DNA of 64,000 nt from Taklimakanibacter lacteus (GCA_003576695.1 QOZQ01000002.1:372001-436000); one strand, 5' to 3'; shown: positions 49,801 through 57,707, numbered from the stretch's first letter. A program made the numbers and translations. Notes: generated by a model not told the origin, from the letters alone.

Positions 49801-50183
49801 GCGGCATCACCGGCGACAAGGCGCGAAAGCTTTGGGAGCAGGTGATCGCCATTATCGAGCATCCCGATTTTGCCCCCTGGTTCGAGGGGCAGGGACTGGC
49901 TGAAACCGCTCTGATGGCTGAACTGGGCGACCGGGGCCTGCTGGCCGGCCAAGTCGACCGGATCGTGGTCAGGGAGGAGGACGTCCTGATCCTCGATTAC
50001 AAGAGCGACCGCTCTCCCCCGCGCGAGCCTGGCGCCGTGCCCGTGGCCTATAGTGCCCAGCTCGCCGCCTATCGCGCCGCCCTCGTCCGGATGTTCCCTC
50101 ACAAGGCGGTGACGGCGGCCCTTCTGTGGACCGAAACCCCGCATCTGATGGTTCTTCCCCCGGAGCTGCTGGACAAGGCATGA
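46857..50183 (+). CDS. addA: Double-strand break repair helicase-nuclease AddA
   Basis: The 1108-residue UvrD/Rep-type helicase has motif I ANAGSGKTHVLVDR (about 24-37), DEAQDTSPAQW (motif II), GDRKQSIFSFQGA (motif III) and VMTVHGAKGLEA-like motif V (IMTVHGAKGLEAN). The C-terminal RecB nuclease domain has VDRIVVREEDVLILDYKSDR. A longer start at 46833 is less likely; ATG 46857 has GAGGA upstream and couples to addB. The last codons overlap a divergent hairpin repeat. Confidence 0.95.
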   Translation: MKLPQASYDQRLASDPHQSVWVAANAGSGKTHVLVDRVIRLMLSGTPPDKILCITFTKAAAAEMASRLHGRLGKWVVLEDADLVQHIRAMGHQDVTADTLKRARELFTLALETPGGLKIQTIHAFCERLLQLFPVEAGVVPGFEVMDERSSAELLDQARRRIIADAERADDPALKRVVARAQAEAFDELLRTILIKRSDLSVDLDYLRAELGLGPKDTADSITGRLLAIDVALYDRMIASLARLPGSTDQKSARALARIRAGDGETFKELFLKKDLKPRALSSVVSKKAQAAEPWLAEVMEGEMARCLALLGKAHTVEMMDATEALVTLAARIIADYERLKRLYGRYDFEDLILRTRRLLVEQVSSAWVLFKLDGGIDHILVDEAQDTSPAQWQIVKALAEEFFAGTGARGGITRTLFVVGDRKQSIFSFQGADPLAFEETRHYFATRLSEAAGLANVSLSISYRSTATVLDAVDKVFANAQARRGVNAGDHDDIVHEAVRKGQAGLIELWPVTLKDDKPDYDPWLVPVDRIDRNHPARKLAQQIAQTIAGWLAAKRWIASLGRPVEPGDILILVRSRNDFFSSMLRELNRHSVPVAGADRVTLNDHIAVQDLLALGQFIVLPEDDHALACLLKSPLVSHPQKRAFNDDDLFALAQARGRAGLWQRLQASDTLTPIAAKLRRWMTIAAQESPFGFYSRVLGEDMPSVRQNILSRLGPEAVDLIDAFLNLALDYEQRETPSLQGFLHWFTSADTEIRRDMDQSGDVVRIMTVHGAKGLEANIVFLPDTCQPPDDRNEVQPLLLPAPEGKLVPLWRFGGGVEAPEVARKRDLLRDQRMDEYRRQLYVALTRARDELYICGYTSDDAPKASSWYALIEASLEEYRRGDGVIRNEGFQTAELPPSAKPEQRAEAPPSVPPWVAAKPPREVTGGDWINPSRLVRKKAAHSSPAALEQGRALHRLFQLLPDLPSARRVEAARQLLERRGITGDKARKLWEQVIAIIEHPDFAPWFEGQGLAETALMAELGDRGLLAGQVDRIVVREEDVLILDYKSDRSPPREPGAVPVAYSAQLAAYRAALVRMFPHKAVTAALLWTETPHLMVLPPELLDKA

Positions 50184-50225
50184 TCCGGAAAATGCGGCTC
50201 CTCGACTTCCCAAAAGATCACACGC
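50178..50225. repeat. Possible divergent module 2 copy at the addA stop codon
   Basis: GCATGATCCGGAAAA, then a GC-rich centre and CAAAAGATCACACGC, resembles the arms GCGTGATCGGACGGAAAA ... TTTTCCTGATCACGC of the 112-bp repeat. It covers the addA stop codon. The arms are only partly paired, so the assignment is weak. Confidence 0.35.
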
Positions 50226-50366
50226 AAACAAAGGGATAGAATGTGAGGGCGGGATCCATGCGCTTCGGCGTCATGCCAGCCATGTAAAGGAACCGGCCTT
50301 GACCCTGAGGGCCCCGGTCCCTACCTTTCCATCAACCGATTCCTATCTTTCCCCCACGAGGTTCCC

Positions 50367-50690
50367 ATGACAACGAAACCGGTCTCCGACTCCTCCTTTG
50401 ACGCCGATGTCCTGAAAGCGGACGGCCCGGTGGTCGTCGATTTCTGGGCCGAATGGTGCGGTCCCTGCAAGATGATCGCCCCGGCGCTCGAAGAGATCGC
50501 CAAGGAGCTCGGGACCAAGGTCAAGGTCGTGAAGATCAATATCGACGACAATCCGAAGACGCCGTCGCAATATGGCGTGCGCGGCATCCCGACCCTCATG
50601 CTGTTCAAGGGCGGCAAGGTCGCCTCGACCAAGGTCGGTGCCGCCCCCAAGGGCCAGCTCCAGTCCTGGATCGAACAGTCGATCGCCTGA
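50367..50690 (+). CDS. trxA: Thioredoxin 1
   Basis: This 107-residue thioredoxin has active site [10 protein letters not shown] (Cys31, Cys34), Asp near FDADV and cis-proline loop GIPTLML. It reduces protein disulphides in the cytoplasm with thioredoxin reductase. GAGG lies about 8 bases before the ATG. It ends the conserved block addB-addA-trxA and is followed by a clear terminator. Confidence 0.97.
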   Translation: MTTKPVSDSSFDADVLKADGPVVVDFWAEWCGPCKMIAPALEEIAKELGTKVKVVKINIDDNPKTPSQYGVRGIPTLMLFKGGKVASTKVGAAPKGQLQSWIEQSIA

Positions 50691-50711
50691 TCTCTGATCA
50701 ATCTGAATATC

Positions 50712-50749
50712 AAAGCGCGGTCCGATGATCCGGGCCGCGCTTTAATTTT
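50712..50749 (+). terminator. Rho-independent terminator after trxA
   Basis: AAAGCGCGG (50712-50720) and CCGCGCTTT (50735-50743) form a 9-bp stem, extended by a CC/GG pair, followed by AATTTTG. It begins 22 bases after the trxA stop. Confidence 0.85.
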
Positions 50750-50853
50750 GTCGCTGCTAATCGCAGGATCCCTGGATTGCCGTGGGGGGCTGGGCCTTAC
50801 CACCCTCGCAGCCGGCCCCTTGGGGGAGTGGCGTCATTCGCAACCTTGCAGCT

Positions 50854-51309
50854 CTACGCTCGCTTGCGGCCTTGCTGGGCGCCGCGGCTGCCCATGGCGA
50901 TAAATTCGCCAGTATCAGATTTGCGCCCCAAGAGCCGTGCGCCTCGGCTTTTGAGGCCCTTGGATTTCGCCGGCGAGCTCTCTTGCCGCGCGGCCTTGGG
51001 CCGGAGCTCGACGCCAACGGCACGCATTACCTTGAGGACTGTGTCAAAGCTCGGATTGCCCTTGCCGGAAAACGCCTGGTATAGGCCCTCCCGGTTGAGG
51101 CCGGTCTCGCGGGCGATTTTCTGCATGCCCTGGGCCCGAGCAACATCGCCCAAAGCCTTGGCGACCACCCGCGCATTATCCCCATAGTCTTCAAAGATTG
51201 CCTCCAGATAGGCGGCAATCTCTTCAGGGGTGCGGAGAAACTCTGCCGCATCATAGGGAGCGGCGACCTTGCCGGGATCGATGCCGGCTTTGCTGGGTAC
51301 CCTGCTCAT
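50854..51309 (-). CDS. HI1420-family antitoxin with a long basic C-terminal tail
   Basis: The 151-residue protein has residues about 15-105 matching the addiction-module antidote family (DAAEFLRTPEEIAAYLEAI, then IARETGLNREGLYQAFSGKGNPSFDTVLKVM, an XRE-like helix-turn-helix). Relatives end near residue 100; here about 45 extra residues rich in Lys, Arg, Ser and Gly follow (PAKSKGLKSRGARLLGRK). ATG 51309 is preferred: AAAGGA lies eight bases upstream and it overlaps the toxin stop by ATGA. It should neutralise the toxin and repress the shared promoter. Confidence 0.85.
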   Translation of the reverse strand: MSRVPSKAGIDPGKVAAPYDAAEFLRTPEEIAAYLEAIFEDYGDNARVVAKALGDVARAQGMQKIARETGLNREGLYQAFSGKGNPSFDTVLKVMRAVGVELRPKAARQESSPAKSKGLKSRGARLLGRKSDTGEFIAMGSRGAQQGRKRA

Positions 51310-51605
51310 AGGTTTTGTCCTTTCCAATACTCAGCGTATTGCTTGGCCTTGCGGATATCCCGACTCTGGCTCGACTTATCACCGCCAAGCAGTACGACCG
51401 TCTTGGCGAGCATAGTATAATAGACGCGATAGCCTGGGCCGAAAGCGAACCGCATTTCCATCACGCCGCCGCTCACTGACTTGACGTCGCCCGCATGGCC
51501 GGTCACCTCGAAAGCCGACATGCGCGCAGTGATCCGGGCGCGAGCCTTCTCGTCCAAGCTGTTCAGCCAGTCTGCATAGGCTTGCGTCCTGATGAAATCA
51601 GCCAT
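51306..51605 (-). CDS. HI1419-type RelE/ParE-superfamily toxin
   Basis: This 99-residue protein has the RelE/ParE outline: ADWLNSLDEKARARITARM, GGVMEMRFAFGPGYRVYYTM (with the conserved RxYY/Gly-Tyr-Arg strand) and VLLGGDKSSQSRDIRKAKQYAEY. Genes of this kind precede their antidote, as here. ATG 51605 has no ribosome site; a TTG nine bases earlier overlaps the -10 region of the candidate promoter. The toxin probably cleaves mRNA on the ribosome, by family analogy. Confidence 0.85.
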   Translation of the reverse strand: MADFIRTQAYADWLNSLDEKARARITARMSAFEVTGHAGDVKSVSGGVMEMRFAFGPGYRVYYTMLAKTVVLLGGDKSSQSRDIRKAKQYAEYWKGQNL

Positions 51606-51612
51606 CGTGGAC

Positions 51613-51640
51613 AATGTAGGTTATTTCTGACAGTTGTCAA
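51613..51640 (-). promoter_or_regulatory. Promoter and candidate operator of the toxin-antitoxin pair
   Basis: On the minus strand TTGACA (51640-51635), a 16-base spacer and TACATT (51618-51613) make a good sigma-70-type promoter. The predicted transcript start is close to 51606, immediately next to the toxin ATG. TGACA-GT-TGTCA (51628-51639) is a palindrome overlapping the -35, suitable for autoregulation by the antitoxin. Confidence 0.6.
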
Positions 51641-51713
51641 GTTTAACCGACATATGCATTTCTGCTGAAGTGGCAAACCATCGCTGTGCGACACACTTCG
51701 GTCACCTCGGTGC

Positions 51714-52520
51714 TCACTCCCGCTTGGCAACCGGCGCCAGTGACAGGGACTGCCCGCTGGCGACCAGCATGTCGCGCAAGCTGGCGATCCGTTCGGGCGG
51801 CGTGTTGACCAGCACGACGAAGCACAGGGTCGCGGTCACCCGGCCGGCCTGGTCCCTGATCGGGGCGGCGATGCAATGGGTGTAGGGGTCGATCAATCCA
51901 GAGGTGATGCAGGAGCCTTCCTGGCGCGCGGCCGCAACAGCCGCCAGGAACTCCTCGATCGTCATGGCGGCGCTGCGCGGCGGATGCAGGTCGCCCGGCG
52001 CGATCATCGCGCGGATCTCCGCATCCGGGAAATCGGCGAGCAGCAGCCGGCCTGAGGCCGTCCAGGGGAGCGGGATGCCCACGCCGACCTCGGAGCTCAC
52101 GCGGAAGGGCCGCTGGCCTGAGCTCATATGGGCGACGGTATATTTGCCTTCATGCAGCACGCAGAACTGCGTCGTCTCGCCGGTCTCGCGCGCCAGCCTG
52201 TCGACCTCGGCGCGGGCGCGCTCGAACAAATCATGGGCGCGCAGATAATCCATCCCGTAGAAATACATGCTCTTGCCGAAGAAGACCTCGCCATTGGGGC
52301 CGACGGTTTCGAGCAGCGATGCATCGGTGAGGCTCTTGACCAGCGAATAGACGGTCGAGCGCGGCGCCGAGAGGGCGCGCGCCAGGTCGCCGACGCGCAC
52401 TGGCCGGCCGACCCGATGCAGATGCGCCAGCAGCGCAATCACCCGGTCGAGGCCGCGTTCCCGGCTCGAGCCGGTCTGTTGTGCCGCCGGGCGGTCACTG
52501 GACGGGGGAGTCTGGTCCAA
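51714..52520 (-). CDS. IclR-family transcriptional regulator
   Basis: The 268-residue protein has an N-terminal winged helix (about 22-85; GDLARALSAPRSTVYSLVKSLTDASLLE) and the IclR effector domain (about 95-255; SSGQRPFRVSSEVGVGIPLPWTASGRLLLADF and CITSGLIDPYTHCIAAPIRD). It is divergent from the amino-acid ABC cluster, with a perfect inverted repeat between them, and is its likely regulator. The inducer is unknown but should be the imported compound or its degradation product. Confidence 0.93.
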   Translation of the reverse strand: MDQTPPSSDRPAAQQTGSSRERGLDRVIALLAHLHRVGRPVRVGDLARALSAPRSTVYSLVKSLTDASLLETVGPNGEVFFGKSMYFYGMDYLRAHDLFERARAEVDRLARETGETTQFCVLHEGKYTVAHMSSGQRPFRVSSEVGVGIPLPWTASGRLLLADFPDAEIRAMIAPGDLHPPRSAAMTIEEFLAAVAAARQEGSCITSGLIDPYTHCIAAPIRDQAGRVTATLCFVVLVNTPPERIASLRDMLVASGQSLSLAPVAKRE

Positions 52521-52546
52521 AGCGCGTTCCCTTTCGAAACTTGGCC

Positions 52547-52611
52547 TTGTCTGAGGCAGGTTCTGTGATAGTATGTACAGAATACAAGATAGATGTCCAG
52601 TATATTGGACA
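52547..52611 (+). promoter_or_regulatory. Candidate promoter and IclR operator before the ABC cluster
   Basis: TTGTCT (52547-52552), a 16-base spacer and TAGTAT (52569-52574) suggest a sigma-70 promoter for the binding-protein gene. About 20 bases downstream TGTCCA-GTATAT-TGGACA (52594-52611) is a perfect 6-bp-arm inverted repeat, placed where a bound repressor would block transcription. Confidence 0.5.
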
Positions 52612-52681
52612 AAAGGGGCCGCTCAGCCATCCCGGCATCGGGTTCAGCGGCCGAAAAACAAAGGTGCCAAGGAGGGAAGCG

Positions 52682-53566
52682 ATGGACCAGGATCTCGAAC
52701 GTCGTCATTTTCTGAGGCTGGGCTCGGCCGGTGCGGCCTTGGCGGGGGCGGCCGTGCTCGCGAGCACGGCGCTCAAGCCCGAGCAGGCCTATGCGCAGGC
52801 GGCGGCAACCAGCCAGCTGCGCACCATACTCGATCGCGGCAAGCTCATCGTCGGCACCGGCAGCACCAATGCCCCGTGGCATTTCGAGAATGACAAGGGC
52901 GAGCTTGTCGGCATGGACATCACCATGGGCAAGCTCCTCGCCAAGGGTTTGTTCGACGACGAGACCAAGGTCGAGTTCGTGGATGAGGCGCCGGACCAGC
53001 GCATCCCCAACATCACCACTGGCAAGGTCGACATCGTCATCCAGTTCATGACGATCTCGGCGGCGCGCGCCCAGCTCATCAATTTCTCGCGCCCCTATTA
53101 TGTCGAGGGCATAGCGCTCCTCACCCGTCCCGACGCGACCAACAAGGATTTCGATTCGCTGCTCAAGGGCGGCAAGGACACCAAGGTGTCGGTGCTGCAG
53201 AATGTCGATGCCGAAGGCACGGTGCATCAGGTGCTGCCCGAAGCTCAGGTCCTGCAGGTAGACACGCAGGCCAATGTCGTCCAGGCGCTCGATTCGAAGC
53301 GCGTCGATGCCGCGGCGGTCGATCTCTCGACGGTGCGCTGGATGGTGGCGCGCACGCCCGACCGCTATGCCGATAGCGGCAAGGCCTGGCAGAACCAGCT
53401 CTATGGCGCGGGCGTGAAGCAGGGCGATCTCGACTGGCTGACCTTCGTCAACACCTGCTTCGATGTGGCGATGCATGGCAACAACTCGGCCATCTATGAC
53501 CAGGCCTTCAAGGAATATTTCGGCGTCGACCTGCCGGCGCGCGCGACGGGCTTCCCGTCCATCTGA
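52682..53566 (+). CDS. Polar amino-acid ABC transporter substrate-binding protein
   Basis: This 294-residue SBP_bac_3 family protein has a Tat-type signal (RRHFLRLG, then an Ala-rich core to about residue 38). LDRGKLIVGTGSTNAPWHFEND and VGMDITMGKLLAKGL are the ligand-domain opening; VEFVDEAPDQRIPNITTGKVDIVI is the usual amino-acid-binding segment. A strong AAGGAGGGAA lies before the ATG. It is separated from the permease genes by a 346-base gap holding palindromes. The exact ligand is unknown. Confidence 0.92.
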   Translation: MDQDLERRHFLRLGSAGAALAGAAVLASTALKPEQAYAQAAATSQLRTILDRGKLIVGTGSTNAPWHFENDKGELVGMDITMGKLLAKGLFDDETKVEFVDEAPDQRIPNITTGKVDIVIQFMTISAARAQLINFSRPYYVEGIALLTRPDATNKDFDSLLKGGKDTKVSVLQNVDAEGTVHQVLPEAQVLQVDTQANVVQALDSKRVDAAAVDLSTVRWMVARTPDRYADSGKAWQNQLYGAGVKQGDLDWLTFVNTCFDVAMHGNNSAIYDQAFKEYFGVDLPARATGFPSI

Positions 53567-53580
53567 GTGTGAAGGTGAGA

Positions 53581-53820
53581 GGCTACTCCCCTTCTCCCGT
53601 CCGAAGGATGGGAGAAGGTGCCCGACCTTGCTTCGCCGAAGAGGAAGTTATCTGCTCTGTCAGAGCGAAACCTCGGCTTCGCGAAGGCAAGAGGGCGGAT
53701 GAGGGCTCTTCCTCGTAGCGTGCAAGGATTTAGAAGGCACTGCGTGTTGAGGGCGAAGAGCCCTCACCCGGCCTTCGGCCACCCTCTCCCATTGCTTCGC
53801 AACGGGCGAGGGGGAAAATA
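53581..53820. repeat. Palindromic CCCTC/GAGGG-type repeat between binding protein and permease, copy 2
   Basis: The stretch starts with CTCCCCTTCTCCC / GGGAGAAGG arms, contains repeated GAGGGC/GCCCTC and GGCCTTCGGCC, then CCTCTCCCATTGC-TTC-GCAACGG and ends GCGAGGGGG. It is related to the units at 8633 and 60818. The rest of the 53567-53912 gap (53821-53912) shows no gene or clear site. Confidence 0.75.
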
Positions 53821-53912
53821 GAGAGATGGCTCGCCTGCTTCGGGAAATCCCATGTGCGATTGCTTTATGGGTGCTTCTTGAGTGGATGCGACCTTCGAAT
53901 TCGAGACACTAG

Positions 53913-54578
53913 ATGGGCTATGATCTCAACTTCACGCTGATCTGGCGGCATTTCGACAAGCTGTGGTCGGGGCTGATCCTCAGCCTCGAGCTTGCCATCC
54001 TGTCGATCGGCATCGGCATCGTCATCGGGCTCATCCTTGCCGTCATCTATGTATCGGGAGGACGCATCGCGCGCGCGCTGATCGCGGCCTATGTCGAATT
54101 GATCCGCAACGTCCCCCTCATTCTCCTCGTCTATCTCGTCTTCTACGGCATCCCGACCGTCTTCGATTTCGCCTACGACAACACGACCTCCTTCGTCATG
54201 ACCTTGTCGGTCTATGCCGGCGCCTATCTGGTCGAGGTCTTTCGCGCCGGCCTCGATGCCGTGCCAAAGGGCCTCATCGATGCCGGCAAGGCGATCGGCC
54301 TCACGCCCTGGCAGCGCTTGGTTCATGTCCGCCTGCCGACGATGCTGCGCATGACGCTTCCCGCGCTCTCGAACACTTTCGTGTCGCTGTTCAAGGATAC
54401 CTCCGTCGCCTCGGTGATAGCTGTTCCTGAGCTTACCTATGGCGCGCAGTGGATCAACTTCAACACCTTCCGCATCATGGAAGTCTATCTGGTGGTGACG
54501 GGCCTCTATCTCGTCACCGGCTACGCCATCCTCCTCGGCCTGCGCGCGCTCGAGCGCCGCTATTCCATCGGCCGCTGA
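53913..54578 (+). CDS. Amino-acid ABC transporter permease 1 (HisM/GlnP type)
   Basis: The 221-residue permease of the His/Glu/Gln family has about five membrane spans and the EAA loop DAGKAIGLTPWQRLVHVRLPTMLRMTLP. VELIRNVPLILLVYLVFYGIPT is the family motif near residue 65. It pairs with the next gene, which starts 2 bases after its stop. Confidence 0.93.
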   Translation: MGYDLNFTLIWRHFDKLWSGLILSLELAILSIGIGIVIGLILAVIYVSGGRIARALIAAYVELIRNVPLILLVYLVFYGIPTVFDFAYDNTTSFVMTLSVYAGAYLVEVFRAGLDAVPKGLIDAGKAIGLTPWQRLVHVRLPTMLRMTLPALSNTFVSLFKDTSVASVIAVPELTYGAQWINFNTFRIMEVYLVVTGLYLVTGYAILLGLRALERRYSIGR

Positions 54579-54580
54579 TC

Positions 54581-55231
54581 ATGCTCGACCAGGTCCTCTA
54601 TGCCATTCCCTTCCTCCTGCCGGGCCTCCTGGTGACCATCGAAGTGTCGCTGATCACCGTCGCGATCTCGACGGTGATCGGCGTCGCGCTGGGCGTCGGC
54701 CTCGTCTACGGGCAATGGCCGCTGCGCTGGGCGATCCGCGGCTTCAGCGACATCATTCGCGGCATTCCCATCCTGGTGCTGCTGTTCTTCGTCTATTACG
54801 GCCTGCCGCTGACCGGGATCAATCTCAACAACTTCGCCGCCGCCGTGCTCGGTCTCACCATCTTCAAGATCGCCCAGGTGATCGAATATGTGCGCGGCGC
54901 CATCGAATCCGTGCCGCGCGGCCAGATGGATGCGGCCAAGTCGATCGGCCTGCCGTTTCACGAGAGGCTTGCCTATGTGATCGCTCCGCAGGCTTTGCGC
55001 CGCTTCCTGCCGCCCTGGCTCAATGGCGTCACCGATGCGGTCAAGGGCTCGGCCTTGATCTCGCTCCTGGGCGTCGGCGATCTCCTGTTCGGTATCCAGA
55101 AGGTGGTCGGAAGGACCTACGAGCCGCTGGCGCTCTATTGCTTCGGGGCTCTTGTATATTTTGCGCTGAACTATGCGTTGTCGCTCGCCAGCCGCGCGCT
55201 CGAGCGCCGCTTCAGCTATATCCGGGAGTGA
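54581..55231 (+). CDS. Amino-acid ABC transporter permease 2
   Basis: The 216-residue permease of the same family has FSDIIRGIPILVLLFFVYYGLP and the EAA loop DAAKSIGLPFHERLAYVIAPQALRRFLPP. ATG 54581 is chosen because the longer frame from 54449 only overlaps permease 1. The tail overlaps nothing; the ATPase starts 7 bases on. Confidence 0.93.
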   Translation: MLDQVLYAIPFLLPGLLVTIEVSLITVAISTVIGVALGVGLVYGQWPLRWAIRGFSDIIRGIPILVLLFFVYYGLPLTGINLNNFAAAVLGLTIFKIAQVIEYVRGAIESVPRGQMDAAKSIGLPFHERLAYVIAPQALRRFLPPWLNGVTDAVKGSALISLLGVGDLLFGIQKVVGRTYEPLALYCFGALVYFALNYALSLASRALERRFSYIRE

Positions 55232-55238
55232 GGTGTTG

Positions 55239-56036
55239 ATGTCGGGAAAACCAACTGGCGCCACGCCGCTGCTGCGCATCAAGGGCGTGCAGAAATCCTT
55301 CGGATCGACCCATGTCCTGCGCGGCATCGATCTCGACGTCGCCCGCGGCGAAGTGGTGACCATCATCGGTCCCTCGGGCGGCGGCAAGACGACATTGCTG
55401 CGCTGTGTCAATTTCCTCGAAACCTATGATCGGGGATCGATCACTATCGACGGTGCCGAGGTTGGCTACCGCGATGGCGAAGCGCGCAAGCGCCGGACCG
55501 AAACCGACCTGGCCCGCATGCGCGCCGAGACCGGCATGGTGTTCCAGCTCTTCAATCTCTTTCCACATCTGACTGCCGCGCAGAACATCACTTTGGGGCT
55601 GACGCGGGTGAGGGGCCTTGGCCGCGCCGAGGCCGGGGACAAGGCTATGCATTGGCTGAAGCGCGTCGGGCTTGCCGACAAGGCCGGGCACCTGCCCTCC
55701 GAGCTCTCCGGCGGGCAGCAGCAGCGTGTCGGCATTGCGCGCGCGGTCGCGATGGAGCCCAAGATCCTTCTCCTCGACGAGATCACCTCGGCGCTCGATC
55801 CCGAGCTCATCGGCGAGGTGCTCGATGTCGTCCTGTCGCTGGCGGCCGACGGCATGACGATGCTGATCGTGACGCACGAGATCGGCTTCGCCCGCGATGC
55901 GTCGCATCGCATCGTCTTCATGGCCGAGGGCACCGTCGGCGCCGAGGCGCCGCCCGCCGAGATCTTCTCGCCCAACCAGCCGAATGAGCGGTTGCGCAGC
56001 TTCCTGGGCCGGTTCAGCGCCGCGCACCGCCTGTGA
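55239..56036 (+). CDS. Amino-acid ABC transporter ATP-binding protein
   Basis: The 265-residue ABC domain of the GlnQ type has Walker A GPSGGGKTTLLR, signature LSGGQQQRVGIARA, Walker B ILLLDEITSALDPE (Glu-Ile in place of the common Glu-Pro) and the switch VTHEIGFA. ATG 55239 follows GAGG; a start at 55173 lies inside the permease. An insertion near YRDGEARKRRTETDLARM lengthens the usual loop. It energises the importer. Confidence 0.93.
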   Translation: MSGKPTGATPLLRIKGVQKSFGSTHVLRGIDLDVARGEVVTIIGPSGGGKTTLLRCVNFLETYDRGSITIDGAEVGYRDGEARKRRTETDLARMRAETGMVFQLFNLFPHLTAAQNITLGLTRVRGLGRAEAGDKAMHWLKRVGLADKAGHLPSELSGGQQQRVGIARAVAMEPKILLLDEITSALDPELIGEVLDVVLSLAADGMTMLIVTHEIGFARDASHRIVFMAEGTVGAEAPPAEIFSPNQPNERLRSFLGRFSAAHRL

Positions 56037-56037
56037 G

Positions 56038-56520
56038 ATGCCGATGACGAAATCTCCTTACGAGCGGCTGCGGGCTCTGGGCCTGCCCCTGCTGGAGCCG
56101 GCAGCGCCGGTCGGAACCTATGTCCCCTTCAAGCTGTCCGGCAACATGCTCTATCTTTCCGGTCAGGGACCCAGGCAGGCCGATGGCCGGCTCATGACCG
56201 GCAAGGTCGGACGCGACCTCGATGTCGCGCAAGCCTATGAACATGCGCGTCTCACCGGCCTCAATCTTCTGGGTGTAGCCCACAAGGCCCTGGGCGATCT
56301 CGGCCGCGTGGTGCAGGTCGTCAAGCTGTTCGGCATGGTCAATGCCACGGCCGACTTCCGCGATCATCCCGCCGTGATCAATGGCTGCTCCGATTTGCTG
56401 GCGACGATATTCGGCGAGACCGGCCAGCATGCCCGCTCGGCCGTCGGCATGGGGTCCTTGCCCGGCAATATCTCGGTCGAGATCGAGGCCATATTCGAAA
56501 TCACAAAGGCAGGCACATGA
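56038..56520 (+). CDS. RidA-family (YjgF) enamine/imine deaminase
   Basis: This 160-residue protein is longer than RidA (about 130) and matches the YjgF-like subgroup: [38 protein letters not shown], and [25 protein letters not shown] with the conserved Arg. RidA proteins hydrolyse reactive enamine/imine intermediates released by PLP ammonia-lyases. It overlaps the next gene (a PLP enzyme) by ATGA, which fits that role. ATG 56038 follows the ATPase stop by one base. Confidence 0.88.
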   Translation: MPMTKSPYERLRALGLPLLEPAAPVGTYVPFKLSGNMLYLSGQGPRQADGRLMTGKVGRDLDVAQAYEHARLTGLNLLGVAHKALGDLGRVVQVVKLFGMVNATADFRDHPAVINGCSDLLATIFGETGQHARSAVGMGSLPGNISVEIEAIFEITKAGT

Positions 56521-57707
56521 GCAACAAGAGCCACGATATCCGTCCAAGCCTGGGCCTCAGGCCCGTCATCAATGTCTCGGGGACCATGACGGCGCTCGGC
56601 GCCTCGATCATCGTGCCGGAAGCGATCGCTGCCATGACGGCGATCGCGCCGCAATTCGTCGAGATCGATCAGCTGCACCGAAAGGCCAGCGCCATTATTG
56701 CGCGATTGACAGGCGGCGAGGCAGGGTTCGTCACCGCGAGCTGCGCCAGCGGCATTTCGCTGGCCATTGCCGGCGCCATGACGCGCAACGATCTGCTGGC
56801 GATCGAGCGCCTGCCGGACGACACAACAGGCCTCAGGAACGAGGTGCCGATCCAGATCGGCCATATCGTCAATTACGGCGCACCGGTCGATCAGTCGATC
56901 CGTCTGGCCGGGGCGAAGGTGGTGCCGGTTGGGACCGTCAGCAGCGCCTATGGCTATCAGCTCGAGAATGCGATCAACGAGCGCACCGCGGCCGCCCTCT
57001 ATGTCGTGTCGCACCACACCGTGCAGTATGGCATGATCCCCCTGAAGCAGTTCGCGGCCATCTGCCGGGCGAAGAACGTCCCCGTCATTGTCGATGCCGC
57101 GTCCGAATATGATCTCAAAGGCTTCCTGGCTCAGGGTGCCGATGTCGTCATCTATTCAGGCCACAAATTCCTGGGGGGCCCGACGACCGGCATCGTCGCC
57201 GGACGGAAAGACCTGGTGCGCGCCGCCTATTTGCAGAATCGCGGCATCGGCCGCGGCATGAAAGTGGGCAAGGAGAGCATTGCCGGCGTGATGGCGGCGC
57301 TCGAAGCCTGGGAGAAGCGCGACCATGCGGGCATCCGCAAGCGCGAGCGCCAGGCGCTTGATCTGTGGCTCGCCACTTTGCAGGCCATCCCCGGCATCGC
57401 CGCCGAGATCGAGCCCGATCCGACCAATAACCCGCTCGACCGGCTCAAGGTGTCGGTCCTTCCCGACAGCGGCTTCTCGGCCGCGAGCCTCGCCGCGGCG
57501 CTGGCGGCCGGCGATCCGCCCGTCATCGTCCGCGACCATGAGACGGAGCGCGGCCATTTCTATCTCGACCCGTGCAACCTGCATCCGGGCGAGGCCGAGA
57601 TCGTCGCCGGGAAGCTTGCGAGCACGCTGCGCTCGTCGAACGCCGCGCGCTTCGCCGAGGCCGGCAAGGAGAAGAGCTTCAGATCGCTGCTCTCCTGGCC
57701 CGATTAG
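56517..57707 (+). CDS. SelA-fold PLP-dependent lyase/transferase
   Basis: This 396-residue protein of the SelA-like/COG1921 group has [13 protein letters not shown] at the start, [12 protein letters not shown] with Asp193 for the pyridinium, and [13 protein letters not shown] with Lys217 as the PLP lysine. It is not selenocysteine synthase: no selC or selB genes are here, and that protein is longer. Characterised cousins include D-glucosaminate-6-phosphate ammonia-lyase. With an amino-acid importer and RidA, an ammonia-lyase on an unusual or D-amino acid is the best guess (inference). Confidence 0.8.
   Translation: MSNKSHDIRPSLGLRPVINVSGTMTALGASIIVPEAIAAMTAIAPQFVEIDQLHRKASAIIARLTGGEAGFVTASCASGISLAIAGAMTRNDLLAIERLPDDTTGLRNEVPIQIGHIVNYGAPVDQSIRLAGAKVVPVGTVSSAYGYQLENAINERTAAALYVVSHHTVQYGMIPLKQFAAICRAKNVPVIVDAASEYDLKGFLAQGADVVIYSGHKFLGGPTTGIVAGRKDLVRAAYLQNRGIGRGMKVGKESIAGVMAALEAWEKRDHAGIRKRERQALDLWLATLQAIPGIAAEIEPDPTNNPLDRLKVSVLPDSGFSAASLAAALAAGDPPVIVRDHETERGHFYLDPCNLHPGEAEIVAGKLASTLRSSNAARFAEAGKEKSFRSLLSWPD

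Noticed and set aside
56517-57707. Selenocysteine synthase (SelA)
   Set aside because: The fold matches but the protein is shorter than SelA, lacks selB/selC neighbours and lies in an amino-acid uptake operon.
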